From Trachythela sp. YZ-2020 (lineage: Eukaryota > Cnidaria > Anthozoa > Malacalcyonacea > Clavulariidae): a stretch of 64,000 nt of DNA. The notes beneath the pieces were generated by a model. The model was given only the letters and a program-made list of their open reading frames with translations, searched no databases and was not told where the DNA came from. This document shows positions 1 to 10,792 of this stretch, piece after piece. A program made the translations under genes and the position numbers. The stretch is taken from the NCBI GenBank assembly GCA_016169945.1, contig JADLSH010000256.1:992001-1056000 (forward strand). Reading direction: 5' to 3'. How positions within the stretch are numbered: the first letter of the stretch is position 1; each line of letters starts with the position of its first letter.

Positions 1-1077
1 TCAAAGGGACAGTGATAATTTTAATCTTCACGTGACAACAGTAGTGTACATACAAATGTGTGATTTCGTAGTAGAAGTCCCTCCCAACGTTAGTCCGATC
101 TTAACTTAACGCGATGCTAAACTTATCAAAACCACACTATTTGTTCCTTCATTAGATCTGTAAAAGACATGCATGCTTTGACCAACCCTGTAATCCCAAG
201 GATCTGTCTCGTTTCGCTGGTTATACTATATCTCGACGGGGCGTGAGCTACCATTTTTCAACTTGGAATCAAGCATTTATCGCTTTAGTCTCTCAAATCA
301 GAGCGATTTCGTTTTGAGTGATATTATAGTTGAAATTAGTGATGAGACAGACATTAATCGAAAATGTCTCATCAAGAAACACGTGCTTGTACTTTGGCTT
401 TAGATAAGCACAAGTTCTTTTCGGTTGTACGGGACCCAATAAACAGTAACTAAGCGCTTATTGGAGTTAAGTATCAAATATATTTCGAGAACAGAAGTGC
501 ATTAAACAAAAGCTGAAGTCAACACAGTATATCAGCTTTACCGGATGGTTGCAGATTGCCAGATATTACAATAATAAACCTAGCCATTGCTGTTGTAGTG
601 ATTTTAGATACATGTGATCATAATAAACATTACTTAAATTTAGGACTACTGACGAGTCTATGAGCAGAGTTCAGCAAGCATTGCAAGTCAATAGTCACAC
701 TATCTGTATTCTGTAAATTATCCGTATCATTAAAGTCGAAAGCTGGACAGGTATATATTATTAATACGTTATCTACAAGATCTAACTTTGTTACTTTTAC
801 CTTTGAACTGGATCATCAATCATTTCAACAAAGCAGGGAACATCATTTTTCTTAATAACATTCTCAATTTGGGGCGAGGGGTTTGCATGTAACGTCATGT
901 AATGTACTTCTGGTATGTAATTGAAGTATTTTAAGTTCTCCGGCACCTGATGATGGAGCATTCTGATTGGTCAGAATATTAATTTTGAATTTTTGATTGA
1001 CGGGAAATTAATGTTGATTTTAATAATAAGCGAATGTATATTGACAATATGTATTGAACTATTCTATATGCCTGCTG
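1..1077. other. Intergenic DNA, no gene seen
   Basis: AT-rich sequence with only short, unconvincing open frames. No RNA gene, repeat or splice-linked exon could be supported by eye. Confidence 0.5.
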
Positions 1078-1170
1078 CCTGGAAGAGTGAACAAAGGATT
1101 TCAATCGAAAATCTATTTCTTGGTATAGATGTGATAGCAATTATTCCAACTGGATTTGGGATTATATTTA
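1078..1170 (+). pseudogene. RecQ-like helicase fragment around motif I
   Basis: The frame reads WKSEQRISIENLFLG followed by DVIAIIPTGFG. This matches the block around Walker A of the small RecQ-like helicases, and the same block occurs at 44064-43986 in this window as LKREQ...DVLAVLPTGFAKS. The Lys-Ser that should follow GFG is missing: the frame passes straight into IIF and stops at 1182-1184. No other helicase motif follows on this strand nearby. It is a single decayed exon or retained fragment, not a working gene. Identification rests on about 30 residues of pattern match. Confidence 0.7.
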
Positions 1171-1184
1171 CCTTGCATGCTTAG

Positions 1185-3272
1185 GTGAATAAGTCCACTA
1201 GTCGTATTTTATATATTTACAAGATGTCTGGACGACGATTCTATTGGTTTGAACAATTGATAAATACGAGATGCATCAATAGTTGGACATTGTACTTGAA
1301 ATGAGATCAAGAGGCAAAAAATACGATATTTTGATTTGCCCTGCATCTAGAATGTTTCTTTACTTTTATGTTCGTCGGCGACCAAACGACGTTAATATAT
1401 TCAGCAGTGGAGCAAACCGGAAGTCGATAAGCGACTTAAAACTGATTGGGCAATGAATTAACAAATGTATTTAATTATTATTCTCGCTCGCAGTGGCAGA
1501 CAGTATTGAAATTGAAATAATGATTTTCAATTTTGCATCAAACGTAAACAAACGTCGAGGGGAAACTTTCTGCTGTAGCTATACAACAGAGGAGGTTGGA
1601 CAGCAGGCCGCAAAGCATCATGGGTAATGAGCGTATGTTTCCACGTGCGGCCTCATTTATGCGTTGACTGCCGTGAAGTCAACATCTCTGGCCATGGCAA
1701 ATTCTGCGAAAATGGACGCTATTGATCCAGAGACTCAATGCCATCATTATGGATGTGTTTAGTGTTTGTGTTCGATGTATAACAAGGCTCTTTGAGTCCG
1801 TTTAATGGATTTATTTGTGCAGAAATCTCAAAGGCTGCGTGTGATCAACTGGTCTTGTGTCAATATAAATGTTGTGTTGAAAATTCTATATGTATTTGTG
1901 GACACTTTGTTCAGTGTTGCACGTATTGAATTTTATACACTTAAGTAAATGATTTCATAAGCTGACCCATTGGCACTGCCTGGATCGTCTGTATTTGTAA
2001 TGTACTTTAATAGTGCAACTAGTGAGGAGTGTAGTACAGACAGTTAACTAAATATTTATTGGCCAGATTGATCTTTTGCAACAGAAATTACTGGTGAAAT
2101 GTAGACAAAACAAACTTTACAGTAATATACAGTTCCATTTTTATTGAAAATACATAGCACATGCATAAAATATAATAATATCTCTGCTCATTCTCTACAT
2201 ATATAAAGAAATATTAAAGAAAGCAAATATCCACCAAGAAGGCAAATTAACAATACAATGATAGAATTCAAACCAAAATATAAATCTGTAAAGAAACAAC
2301 AAATTTTATTCTAAAATTCAGCACTTATTTTAAACAGTAAAGTCCACTTCTTCAGAAAAATACGAGCAATCACTGCGGTTCAACTTCAAAGATTGTTGAC
2401 AGAAATGGCACCGGATTAATACAATATGACAACGTACAGCCTACATAAAAGATCAAAATAACGTTTCCCTTAAAAATACTGCTCACATAGGTAGATCAAT
2501 AGTTATTGAAATAGCATGGATGTTCCAGGAAAAAAATTGAATAACAATGACAAAATATTCGATATTTGCGAGTCGAGTGGGCCGTCAGACAACAAAATTG
2601 CAGACAGAGCCAGACACTAGCCCAGATATAAAATCTCTAAACAACACGCAAATAACTCCTAAATCTCCTAAAATTCATTCAAAAGTACTTTAACGCTTAC
2701 TCTAAAGAATAACGCTCTTTATATTAAAGAAGTTTCAAGATTCATTGGGAAAAACAAGCTTTGGTGGCGCAATGTCGTCAGGCGCAATAAGGTGCCATTT
2801 TGGCAAAAGTTAAAATGAGTATGGTCACTTCAATACCGAATATCTCGAAAACTGCCGGGGGACCTACGGGACCCCTCCAGCAGATTTTTATTTTATACAT
2901 TTATCTTGACTTTTTTGCAAAAAATAGAAAAATCGAACCATGGGAATTCTAGATATTTTATTTTGAAAGTTGTAAACAGACGCGGCCTTGAGTCATCACG
3001 TAACGAAGACACGGCAAACTTTGATGCTCAAAATAAGTTTAAAAATGACACTTACCTCAAAGGTTTTCGCAGATATCGCAAGTCCTTATATAATATGAAA
3101 GCCACGCTTGCTTTTTTATAGATTTTTTAAAATATTAATATGTATTTTTCAAGTGTTTCTGCGTGCAATGCAAATTACACGACCAAGAATTTTGACAAAC
3201 ACGATGGAAAAATAGCGCGATTTCATTGGTCGAGAAATTCACGTGACAGTTGTCCACCCTCCTCTGGCTATA
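1185..3272. other. Intergenic DNA, no supported gene
   Basis: Mostly AT-rich. A 22-codon ORF begins at 1695 but has no recognisable content. The 2906-3121 frame looks like chance. Many TTTATT/AATAAA-type words occur around 2040-2350 but cannot be tied to a transcript. Confidence 0.4.
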
Positions 3273-3609
3273 AAGGTGTCCCCCCAAAAAGTCCCCCCTT
3301 TAGAAATCACTCTTGTGCGTTATTATACCTTTGGGAATTGAATTGAATTATACATGAACCGTGGAAGTATTTACAACTTCCCTTCGTCCAAATAATTTAA
3401 CGCGACGTATAAGTTGTTACGACAAATACTCGTTGCTCTGTAGTCAGTTGAACCATTCTTACTCGAACTGAGGGTAAGATGAATTTGTAATTTAACATTT
3501 TTGTGTTGCTGTTCGTTTTAGAAGCTATTTTAAATTCCCAGAGGTAAAACAACGCACGTTTAACGACAAAAGAGTGATTTGTATAGGGGGACTTTTTTGG
3601 GACACCCTG
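3273..3609. mobile_element. MITE with mariner-like ends (CAGGGTGTC family)
   Basis: The right end, read in reverse, is CAGGGTGTCCC then AAAAAAGTCCCCC. The left end is GGTGTCCCCCC then AAAAAGTCCCCCC. Inverted similarity continues inwards for roughly 75 bases (AAATCACTCTT, then CCTTTGGGAATT against CCTCTGGGAATT). A TA flanks the right end, as expected for Tc1/mariner insertion. The core of about 190 bases has no transposase. The same terminal word recurs at 10165, 10347, 47549, 48059 and near 54484. Confidence 0.7.
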
Positions 3610-4190
3610 TATACTGTAGTGTTGTTAGAGAACTCTGTTTGCGGCCGTGGCGGGAAAGGCGAAAACTACACAGCAACGTTTAAATATAGAGAAAGCGAAA
3701 TATTATCTACCATGAATTATAATATTACTGATATGTTATTTTATTTCACAATGAATATCTCGCAAATCAGCCCTAAATTCTATTTCATACAACATCACTA
3801 CCCTAATAATATTTAAACAATGATAATGTCTGCCCCAAACGAGAAATCTATCTTGCGAATACACAGTCTCTCAACGTTCGGACCATTAAATATAAACCAT
3901 GCAGTTAATATAAACCCTCGATATAAACAATGCTTTTTGCAGACCTAGCTATAGCTACAAGGTACAAGCCAACTGAAGGAACTCGAAACCTGAATAGATT
4001 TGACTTGCTCGTCTCGCCGAGAAATTCTGATCAAATACAGAACATATATTTTATCAGATGATAAACGATGGCATGCCATCTTGACTATGTTTTTGCTATA
4101 TTATCCCATTACCAGAAATTTGGGACATTTTGCGCCGTCGTTCAAAATTTTCACAATCAGCGGTAATTCACATAATAATTGTTTTTCAAA
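3610..4190. other. Intergenic DNA upstream of the chromodomain gene
   Basis: No coding or repeat feature is supported. The stretch just before 4191 presumably holds the promoter and 5' UTR of the next gene, but no clear core promoter element is visible. Confidence 0.35.
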
Positions 4191-4529
4191 ATGGCGGCAA
4201 GATCTCGAAATGTGGTTCCCTACCGTGTTCTTCATAATTTAAGCTCGGTAGATGTTCTGCATGACGAAATTAAAAAGAAAAGGAGAACCAAGACAGTTGG
4301 ATTGTTCGAGGCAGAGCGACTGGTTGCCCGTAAATGTGATAAGGAGGTAAATAGTAAAACTACATTTACGCGAAAATATCGGCAATTTGAGTCTATTAAA
4401 TGTATATTTTTAGTATTTATAACAATTGTAAAATAAATTAATACGGTTTATCATTGGTCAAAATGTAATACTTGATTGTAGGGAAACCATTATCTAGTAA
4501 AGTGGACAGGCTACAGTTCCTTTGAGAAT

Positions 4530-4597
4530 ACTTGGGAGCCAGAAGATCATATATCTCCTGCCCACTTGGGAGCCAGAAGAGCATATCTCTCCTGCCT
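4530..4597 (+). repeat. 34-bp tandem duplication in the chromodomain exon
   Basis: Two adjacent 34-base units start at 4530 and 4564, each beginning ACTTGGGAGCCAGAAGA. They differ at a few bases, so the duplication is not brand new. Because 34 is not a multiple of three, it shifts the frame across the downstream splice site. Confidence 0.85.
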
Positions 4598-4710
4598 CTA
4601 TAAGGTATAGTGCTTATATATAAATTCTTTTATTAAAAATAAAAACAAGTCAAATACGAAATCAATTATATAAAAATCTTCGTCTTGGGGGTTCAGCGTC
4701 GGCTGTGGCG

Positions 4711-4915
4711 TTGAAATAAAGCTCTTGATTGTAAGGATCACACTAGCCTATAAAGACAAATATACTTCTTGACGTTTCGAGCAAAGCCAAAGGCCCTTCG
4801 GGCTTCGTCATGAAGAATTAGTAATTCTCCATGACGAAGGGCCTTTCCTCAAAACGTCGAGAAGTATATTTGTCTTTTATAGGTTTGTGTGATCCTTACA
4901 ATCAAGAGCTTCAAT
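4711..4915. mobile_element. Foldback (hairpin) element in intron 2
   Basis: The left arm from 4720 (AGCTCTTGATTGTAAGGATC) is the reverse complement of the right arm ending near 4911. Similarity continues inward through ACAAATATACTTCT and AGGCCCTTCG to a loop near 4815. Arms are about 95 bases. No coding capacity. It lies wholly within the intron between chromodomain exons 2 and 3. Confidence 0.85.
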
Positions 4916-5395
4916 TATATAAAAGTAACACTTGAATTTTTCAAGTTTGTTTACACGCTTTCAATATTATTTAATAGGTATTTTGAGAACCCTAAACCTC
5001 CTCAAGAGATTGTGGAAGTTTGTGTGGATAGGATGAGGAGAGAGGTGATGGATAGCCTCGGACACAAGGGACCAGAGCAGAGAGTGTCCATAGAGTTTCG
5101 CCACGATGTCTTCAAGTTTTTATTTGATGGGCGTGGGAAACCAGCTGAACAAAGACATTGGACGTTGTTTGAGGCCAAAGATTTTTCCCGATACAAGCTC
5201 CCAGACAACTGGATTTACAGGATCAATCAGCATGGAGATGGGACCATGATGCGATTCCCTGTTAAGATGAGGATTTTTCTGGGCCGGTCACCCAAGAATT
5301 ACATCAAAAAAGGAGAACAGTTTGTAGAGGCACAATGTACATATGTAGAGAAATTGTCTATATTTTTTGTTAAACTTCCATCATGTATTCATTAA

Positions 5396-6006
5396 ATCAT
5401 TCTCAAGCTTGATTACTTAGGAGGTAAATACAAGGGGTGATTTCAGCTCTAGAGTTTCAATCCAGTCAACAGGGCTGAAATCACATGAATACATGAACTC
5501 GCTTAGCCTGGTTAACTGAACTGACACATATTGTTTTGATATTACTTTACATTGCTTTAAAGTTTGCAATCAATTTTGCAATAATGGTTTTGTTCAGATG
5601 CAAATCCTAAACATGACCAAAAATTATCTCATGTTTTTCATGTGGTGGGAAAAATAATTTTCTTCCTGCAAGCACAGCCTAGATAGAAAATTTCCTGTAA
5701 GTTTTTATAGTAAAACATAATATACAGTATGAAAAATTAATGATTGCCCATTTTTTCTACTGCTGGCAGTTAGCTAACCCAGTGAGCTAGTCCAGCTTGT
5801 GTATTCAGACCCTTAATTCAAAACACATGAGAATTTAATTTTTATACTCAAGATTCTTCCAGAAGAGCTACCAGCTGACTTTTTTTGAATTTTGAAACTC
5901 CCCTCTTGTAAAGATCTTTTTCTTTGACAATTGCCATCAACTCTTTAACAGTATAATTGCCATAATTAATGTTATCGTCAGTGGTTTCTTCACCTGACCT
6001 GTTGCT
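5396..6006. other. Intergenic DNA between convergent genes
   Basis: No gene seen. One small palindrome at about 5436-5483 (GTGATTTCAGC ... GCTGAAATCAC) lies here. The region would hold the 3' ends of the two flanking, convergent genes. Confidence 0.45.
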
Positions 6007-8372
6007 TTAATGTTCAATTTGTGCGGTAGATACTTCAGAAAGAAGTCTCCTTTCCTTCCTGATCTTGCAGATGTCTTCTTCCCAGTATTCCAGCTTTCTT
6101 TTGATGTAAACACCTTTCTCCCTTTCACTATCCTTAAGTTCCCACTGCCTGCTTTCTACAAAAAGAATATCTTTTGCACCGTCCCATTTATTTGACTTGT
6201 GAAACAGCATCCTTTTCGCATCATCATTATTCTTTTCTACCCCTTGCCCAGTGAATTTTTTAAAGCAACCATATTTTTGTACAAAAAATGGAACATGGTA
6301 AACCATCAAATGCATATAAGGTGTCACTCTAGCTTTTGTGTATCCAGGTCGAGCTTTTCTCAAGGAGCAGAACAGTTCAATCCATGCCTTTCCCTTCTCA
6401 AATATGTCATCAGCAGCTTCAGGACCTAATTTAAAATCAGTTATAAGATGGTAATAATCATTAAATGATGTCCATAATTTACAGACAGTTGCACAGGTGT
6501 CTGGATAGAGAAATTCATGGAATTTAGCAGGTAATTTATCCAGAAGTTTCTTTTTCTGACCTCCGACAAGACTTGTGTAGTCCACAACTTTGGTACGAGA
6601 ACCGTCTGCATTTTTTTGTACCAAACTTTGAATGGAACACCGCATTCGTTAATTTCTTTCACAAGATTTGTCAAACCGACTCCTCTAGGATGCCCTTTTG
6701 GCTTGTTATAATCATCTACGGCATCCTTCTCCATCACTTCTTCAACTATATTTTCGAGAAGTCTGTCTGTGACCCTTAAGAGCAGGTGGAGTTCATCTGG
6801 CACTACATGATCTAAAGCAATATCAAGTAGAGGTTTGTTAATACAACCAAGATTGTTTGATTTAGATTGGAAAAGCCTTTTAATGTCCTCCAAGGTTCTG
6901 CAATTGGGGGCTTCATTGTAGTGATGCAAATTTTTACTGGTGTCCCACCGTTCGTCCTTATGGAGTAGGCACCATAAACAAGCATAGTTTGAAGATGCAG
7001 CATTCATGCCCATTACCATGAGTAAAAACTTCAAATCTCCACCCAGGAAAAATTCCAGCTTCACATGTTCTCCATTAATTAATATACTTCCTGTTTCAAT
7101 TAGGTCATTTACTTCATTAAATAAATTGGACAGGGATACTTTTAATGTTTCATAATCTTCTGGACCATTAATAATAGCGACAGTTCTGTTGTTCTTTGAT
7201 GACATCACTTTCTCATCCCACTGTAGAAGACTGAATGACATCATCATAAAATTTGTCGACCGAGACATACTAGCACCATCTCCACTCAATTTTACTTGTA
7301 TTGTACTGGTTCTTAGCTCTGGCTTATGCAGCAATAATTCCTGCACATGATCTGTCAGTGTAGATGTAAAATCTAATTTGGCCCCAGGATACTCACCAGC
7401 AGTTCTTTCAATATGATAGGTCTTGTTCATGTCTGTCCTCAATTGTTTGACAAGATAGGACTTGGGTAAATCATCTGATTGGTATGACAGTTCATGGTAA
7501 ACTTCATCGCCAACACAAAATTTGTCCAACAAGAACAAAACTTTCTCAAGTTTATTTTGGTCATCCTGACTCAATCTTGAGACACCGGCAGTGGGCATGT
7601 TGTAATTGAGGGAGTAACTAGCTCCATCATCATCTTTGAGTTTAATGTGTGAAAGTTTTAGGCCAAAGCTCTCACAAAACCACAAAGCACACTGTGCCTT
7701 ATTTTTAAGATGTCGAACCTTTCTGGACTTTTGTTTCTTGCCAACTTCTAGAAAGGTTTTCCCTTGACATTGTAGAGAGTCGGCCTTTTCAAGTGTCTCA
7801 ATGTAATCTTTCAACTCTTTGTTTACATCTTTAAGCTCACATACTTCCTCTTTCAGTCTGTTTACTTCCAAAATCATCTCTTCATACAGTGTATTTTTCT
7901 CTTTCTCTAAGTCATTGTACTTTTTTTTGAAATCATCAAATTCTTTGTTGACCATTTTTATCTCTGATTTCAACTTGTCAATTGCCTCTATTTCCCCTCT
8001 TTTGACACAGAGCCTATAAACGTTGTCATCCAACACTTGTCTCTTTCTCCCTTTGGTCTTCCGACAAATTGAACTGACAGAACTGCATTTGTTTCGAAGC
8101 AGTTCTTCAACACGTTGATTGTCGCGTTTTAAAACAAACCATTTGTCTGCCACAGTTAAATTAAGCAGGTCAATATGATTTGCATTTTGGCCGGAAGCTC
8201 TTTCGAGAATATGTTTCCATATATTTAGCAATGGCCATGGAATCTCCACACAGAAGAGAATCTCGTTAGCTAGGTTCGCTTGCTGCCTGACATAAGACAA
8301 AGGGGCTTCGGAACTTACTTTCAATTTATAATCTAACTTTCTTTTGCTGTATTCTTCGAGCACTTCTGACAT
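6007..8372 (-). CDS. Coiled-coil protein with DDE-transposase-like domain, one frameshift
   Basis: One continuous intronless frame, interrupted once, gives about 788 residues from MSEVLEEY. An ATG at 8468 is also in frame, but I prefer 8372. Residues ~150-215 form a Lys/Glu heptad-rich coiled coil. The C-terminal two thirds contain LSGDGA (Asp near 365), FFLGGDLKF (Asp near 446), a CLWC pair near 468, PDELHLLLR, and TGQGVEKNNDD (Glu near 713). That order, D...D...CxxC...E, resembles eukaryotic cut-and-paste transposases with a CxxC insert in an RNase H fold. At 6611-6617 (T7; A7 in the coding strand) the frame slips: one more A would rejoin WYKK to NADGSRTK. I recall similar single-ORF proteins as multi-copy in cnidarians, but cannot name a superfamily. 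It could be a domesticated or still mobile gene. Terminal inverted repeats were not found. Confidence 0.7.
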
Positions 8373-9924
8373 TTTGACTTTTTCCGCGAAACAGATTTTG
8401 AATAAACCGCGAAGTATTTGCACGCAAATTGGCGATTCAACACGAAACGAAACATCGAAATCTCGCAAATCTCTCGGATTTTCTTAGGGGGAGACTAGTA
8501 ACAAGCGTTGCAAGTAAACAAGAAAGATGGCTGCTCGAACTTTTTTTTATATATTTAAGACTTCAGCTTGTTATTTTCGGCTTCAAAGATGTGACCTTAT
8601 GCCAGTTATGGCGACATGCAAGCACCATTAAAAGACAAACTTTTAAACGATTTTGGAACCGGTTTGTCGTGGAATAACCAGCACTTTTTTGGGCAATATT
8701 AACTGCTTGAAAATCGGCAAATACAGCGCGATGTCCACAGTTTGCGTCGCCCGAAAGGATATGGCTTTATTCGACGGAGTTATAACTCGTGTATAGCCAG
8801 ATTACTATAAATTACACTATCAAATACATCGATCGCGGGAACCACTTAGACGGAAAGAAATGCTGGCAAAATTTATGTACAAATATTGCTTGTTCGGGTC
8901 GCTCTTATTATCGAAGTCCACAACCATGGAATATTTATGCAAAGTAGGTTAAAATTTGATATTTTTATCAACTCCAATGTAGTTTATAGTAATTTTTGGT
9001 CGCCATATTAGGGCAATGTGCGCATGTCCGTCGCCATCTTGTCCCAAATTTCTGATAATGCACACAAATTAATAATACTATGGTATTAATATACCATGAC
9101 AATACCGAAATTATAACGCGTTTAAATGAGCAAAAGAACTACATTATAAACTATATAATTATAGAGTTTTGAAACACAGTTAAATATATTTTAGAACTAT
9201 ATAATGTTTTATCAAGGCAAGAGGAGTCAGAGCAATGCTCGCGTGCAAAACCTTCTAGCTTAGTTTTTCGCAAGTTGCTCAATGCATATTTACCTACTTT
9301 TTCGAGCTTACCTTTTATCACAATACCAAAGAATTGTCACGCATGATTCTTCATTTTCAATAACATTCGTTATTGTGTATTGAAAGCAGTTCTTGAAGCT
9401 ACAGTATAAAACGAAACTAAATATCATGAAATACTTAGAAGTCGTCAACGAATCCTTGGAACTAGGGCGCATAATTTATGCTGAACTATTTCGTTGCCTA
9501 ATATGGAATAGTAACTGCTGATATTGTGGAGGTTCGTGAAGGAGGGTAGCAAATCCCAGTTCCCAGCCAAAATTTAGGTCAAATCCCACTTGCCAGCCCA
9601 ATTTTGCCCCAATTAAATCCCAATTAAAAAATCTGAAATCCCATTCCTCGACAGGCCATATTTGCAAACTGATGATGTAAAACCATAGATTATGTCATTT
9701 AGATAAACGAACCCCCTCCTACTCTGAAGAAAAAGATGACGACGGGGCTTTTCATATGAGCCGGACTGGCCCTGTAAATCGGACTGCCTTGCGCGGCCAC
9801 GCGAGGTAATGTCCCATAAATTATTTATATATATATATATATATATGTTTTCGAGATTTCATTCCCTCCTACTGTATTACTGAACAACACATTCCGTTGA
9901 CCGAAGCAAGATTTTGCTTGCCGG
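8373..9924. other. Intergenic DNA with simple repeats
   Basis: No gene supported. Contains a degenerate run of AAATCCCA-type words at about 9550-9650 and a (TA)n tract at about 9826-9847. A similar AAATCCCAGT cluster occurs near 20770-20890, so this may be a dispersed low-complexity repeat. Confidence 0.5.
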
Positions 9925-10085
9925 TGTTACGCGAAATTTCTGACCTGAGAAATTTCTGACTTTTTTATTTCTGCTCATGCGCAGAGATATGCATAATTGA
10001 TTTTTGCTCATAAATTTCGCACGTGTTCAAGCTGCAGAGAAGCGTGCGTCGTAAAAGTTTTCTTTACAAGTTAAATCGTCGTTAA

Positions 10086-10157
10086 ATGGCTCGTACAACT
10101 GAGCCTGCTGTTAACATTGCATCGATAAAGCCTCAAACGAAGATGAGTAAACAAAAG
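10086..10157 (+). CDS. Possible first exon of the Ginger gene
   Basis: ATG opens MARTTEPAVNIAS...KMSKQK, 24 codons, ending at AAAAG before GTATGT. An acceptor at 10549-10550 could lead to a second exon (VTVQDVLEFLKTGMP) that is open to a stop near 10686. Neither exon has a recognisable domain, and the join to the integrase exon is not in frame as read. The N-terminal integrase exons expected before 10793 were not found. Confidence 0.35.
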
Positions 10158-10164
10158 GTATGTA

Positions 10165-10347
10165 CAGGGTGTATCAAAAAAACTGAGACCTTTAGAAATT
10201 ATCCTATTGACTTTTAATTAACTTCTCCGTGCATAAAATTCGATTCAATTGTGTTTACGCACCCATGGGTTCAGTATAGTACTCAGGCATTCAAATTATA
10301 AAAATAAGGTGAATTTCTAAAGGTCTCAGTTTTTTTTATACACCCTG
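10165..10347. mobile_element. 183-bp mariner-end MITE inside the Ginger element
   Basis: Perfect terminal CAGGGTGTAT...ATACACCCTG inverted repeats, extending about 36 bases through AACTGAGACCTTTAGAAATT with one or two differences, with TA on both sides (10163-10164, 10348-10349). No ORF. It sits in the putative first intron a few bases after the donor, so it inserted after the Ginger copy arrived. Confidence 0.9.
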
Positions 10348-10792
10348 TAGAACTTGATTTAGTCAGATCAGATTGTTGTCTATTATTTTATAAAATTGTG
10401 TAATATGACACTAGACTCACTAGTATATTATTTTTTCCCGTATTTTCAATGCCAAGAAAGAATGCGAACTTGTGTAGAAGAAAAATCACTCACTAGCAGT
10501 ATTATATGGTTACTTTATTAAAAAATGTTCTTGGTATGTCATAAAAATAGGTTACTGTGCAAGATGTTCTGGAGTTCCTGAAGACAGGAATGCCAGATTC
10601 CTGCACACTTCGCCAACCTGGACAAGGCCACGAGGAGAAAAACCTTCCACGCGCTTTCAGAATTCTCAAGAAACTTTGTGTATGAAGGTATCATAGTAAC
10701 CTAGCTCCCAAGGCGTTTTCTTATTAAACGTGCATGATTTTTTGTTTATTAAAAATGTTTTTGAAATTTTGTTTTTTAATAATATTTTCCAG

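Larger units (their letters stand above)
4191..5395 (+). pseudogene. Chromodomain protein gene, three exons, frame broken by a tandem duplication
   Basis: Exon 1 (4191-4346) opens with ATG in MAARSRNVV and ends in LFEAERLVARKCDKE. A GTAAAT donor and TTGATTGTAG acceptor join it in phase to exon 2 (4482-4604), [13 protein letters not shown] then [13 protein letters not shown]. Together these make a complete chromodomain with the aromatic W-x-G-Y...W core that reads methylated lysine. Exon 3 starts at 4978 (YFENPKPPQEIVEVC) and continues with a conserved-looking tail (HDVFKFLFDGRGKP, HGDGTMMRFPVKM) to a stop at 5393-5395; the final codons may lie past a donor I could not place. Exon 2 as written ends in phase 0, whereas exon 3 needs two bases. 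Removing one copy of the 34-bp duplication gives phase 2 and an open join through SIRYFENP. A chromatin-binding role is inferred from the domain only. Confidence 0.75.

Noticed and set aside
640..680. Possible hammerhead ribozyme core (CTGACGAG)
   Set aside because: No matching GAAA segment and no three-stem fold.
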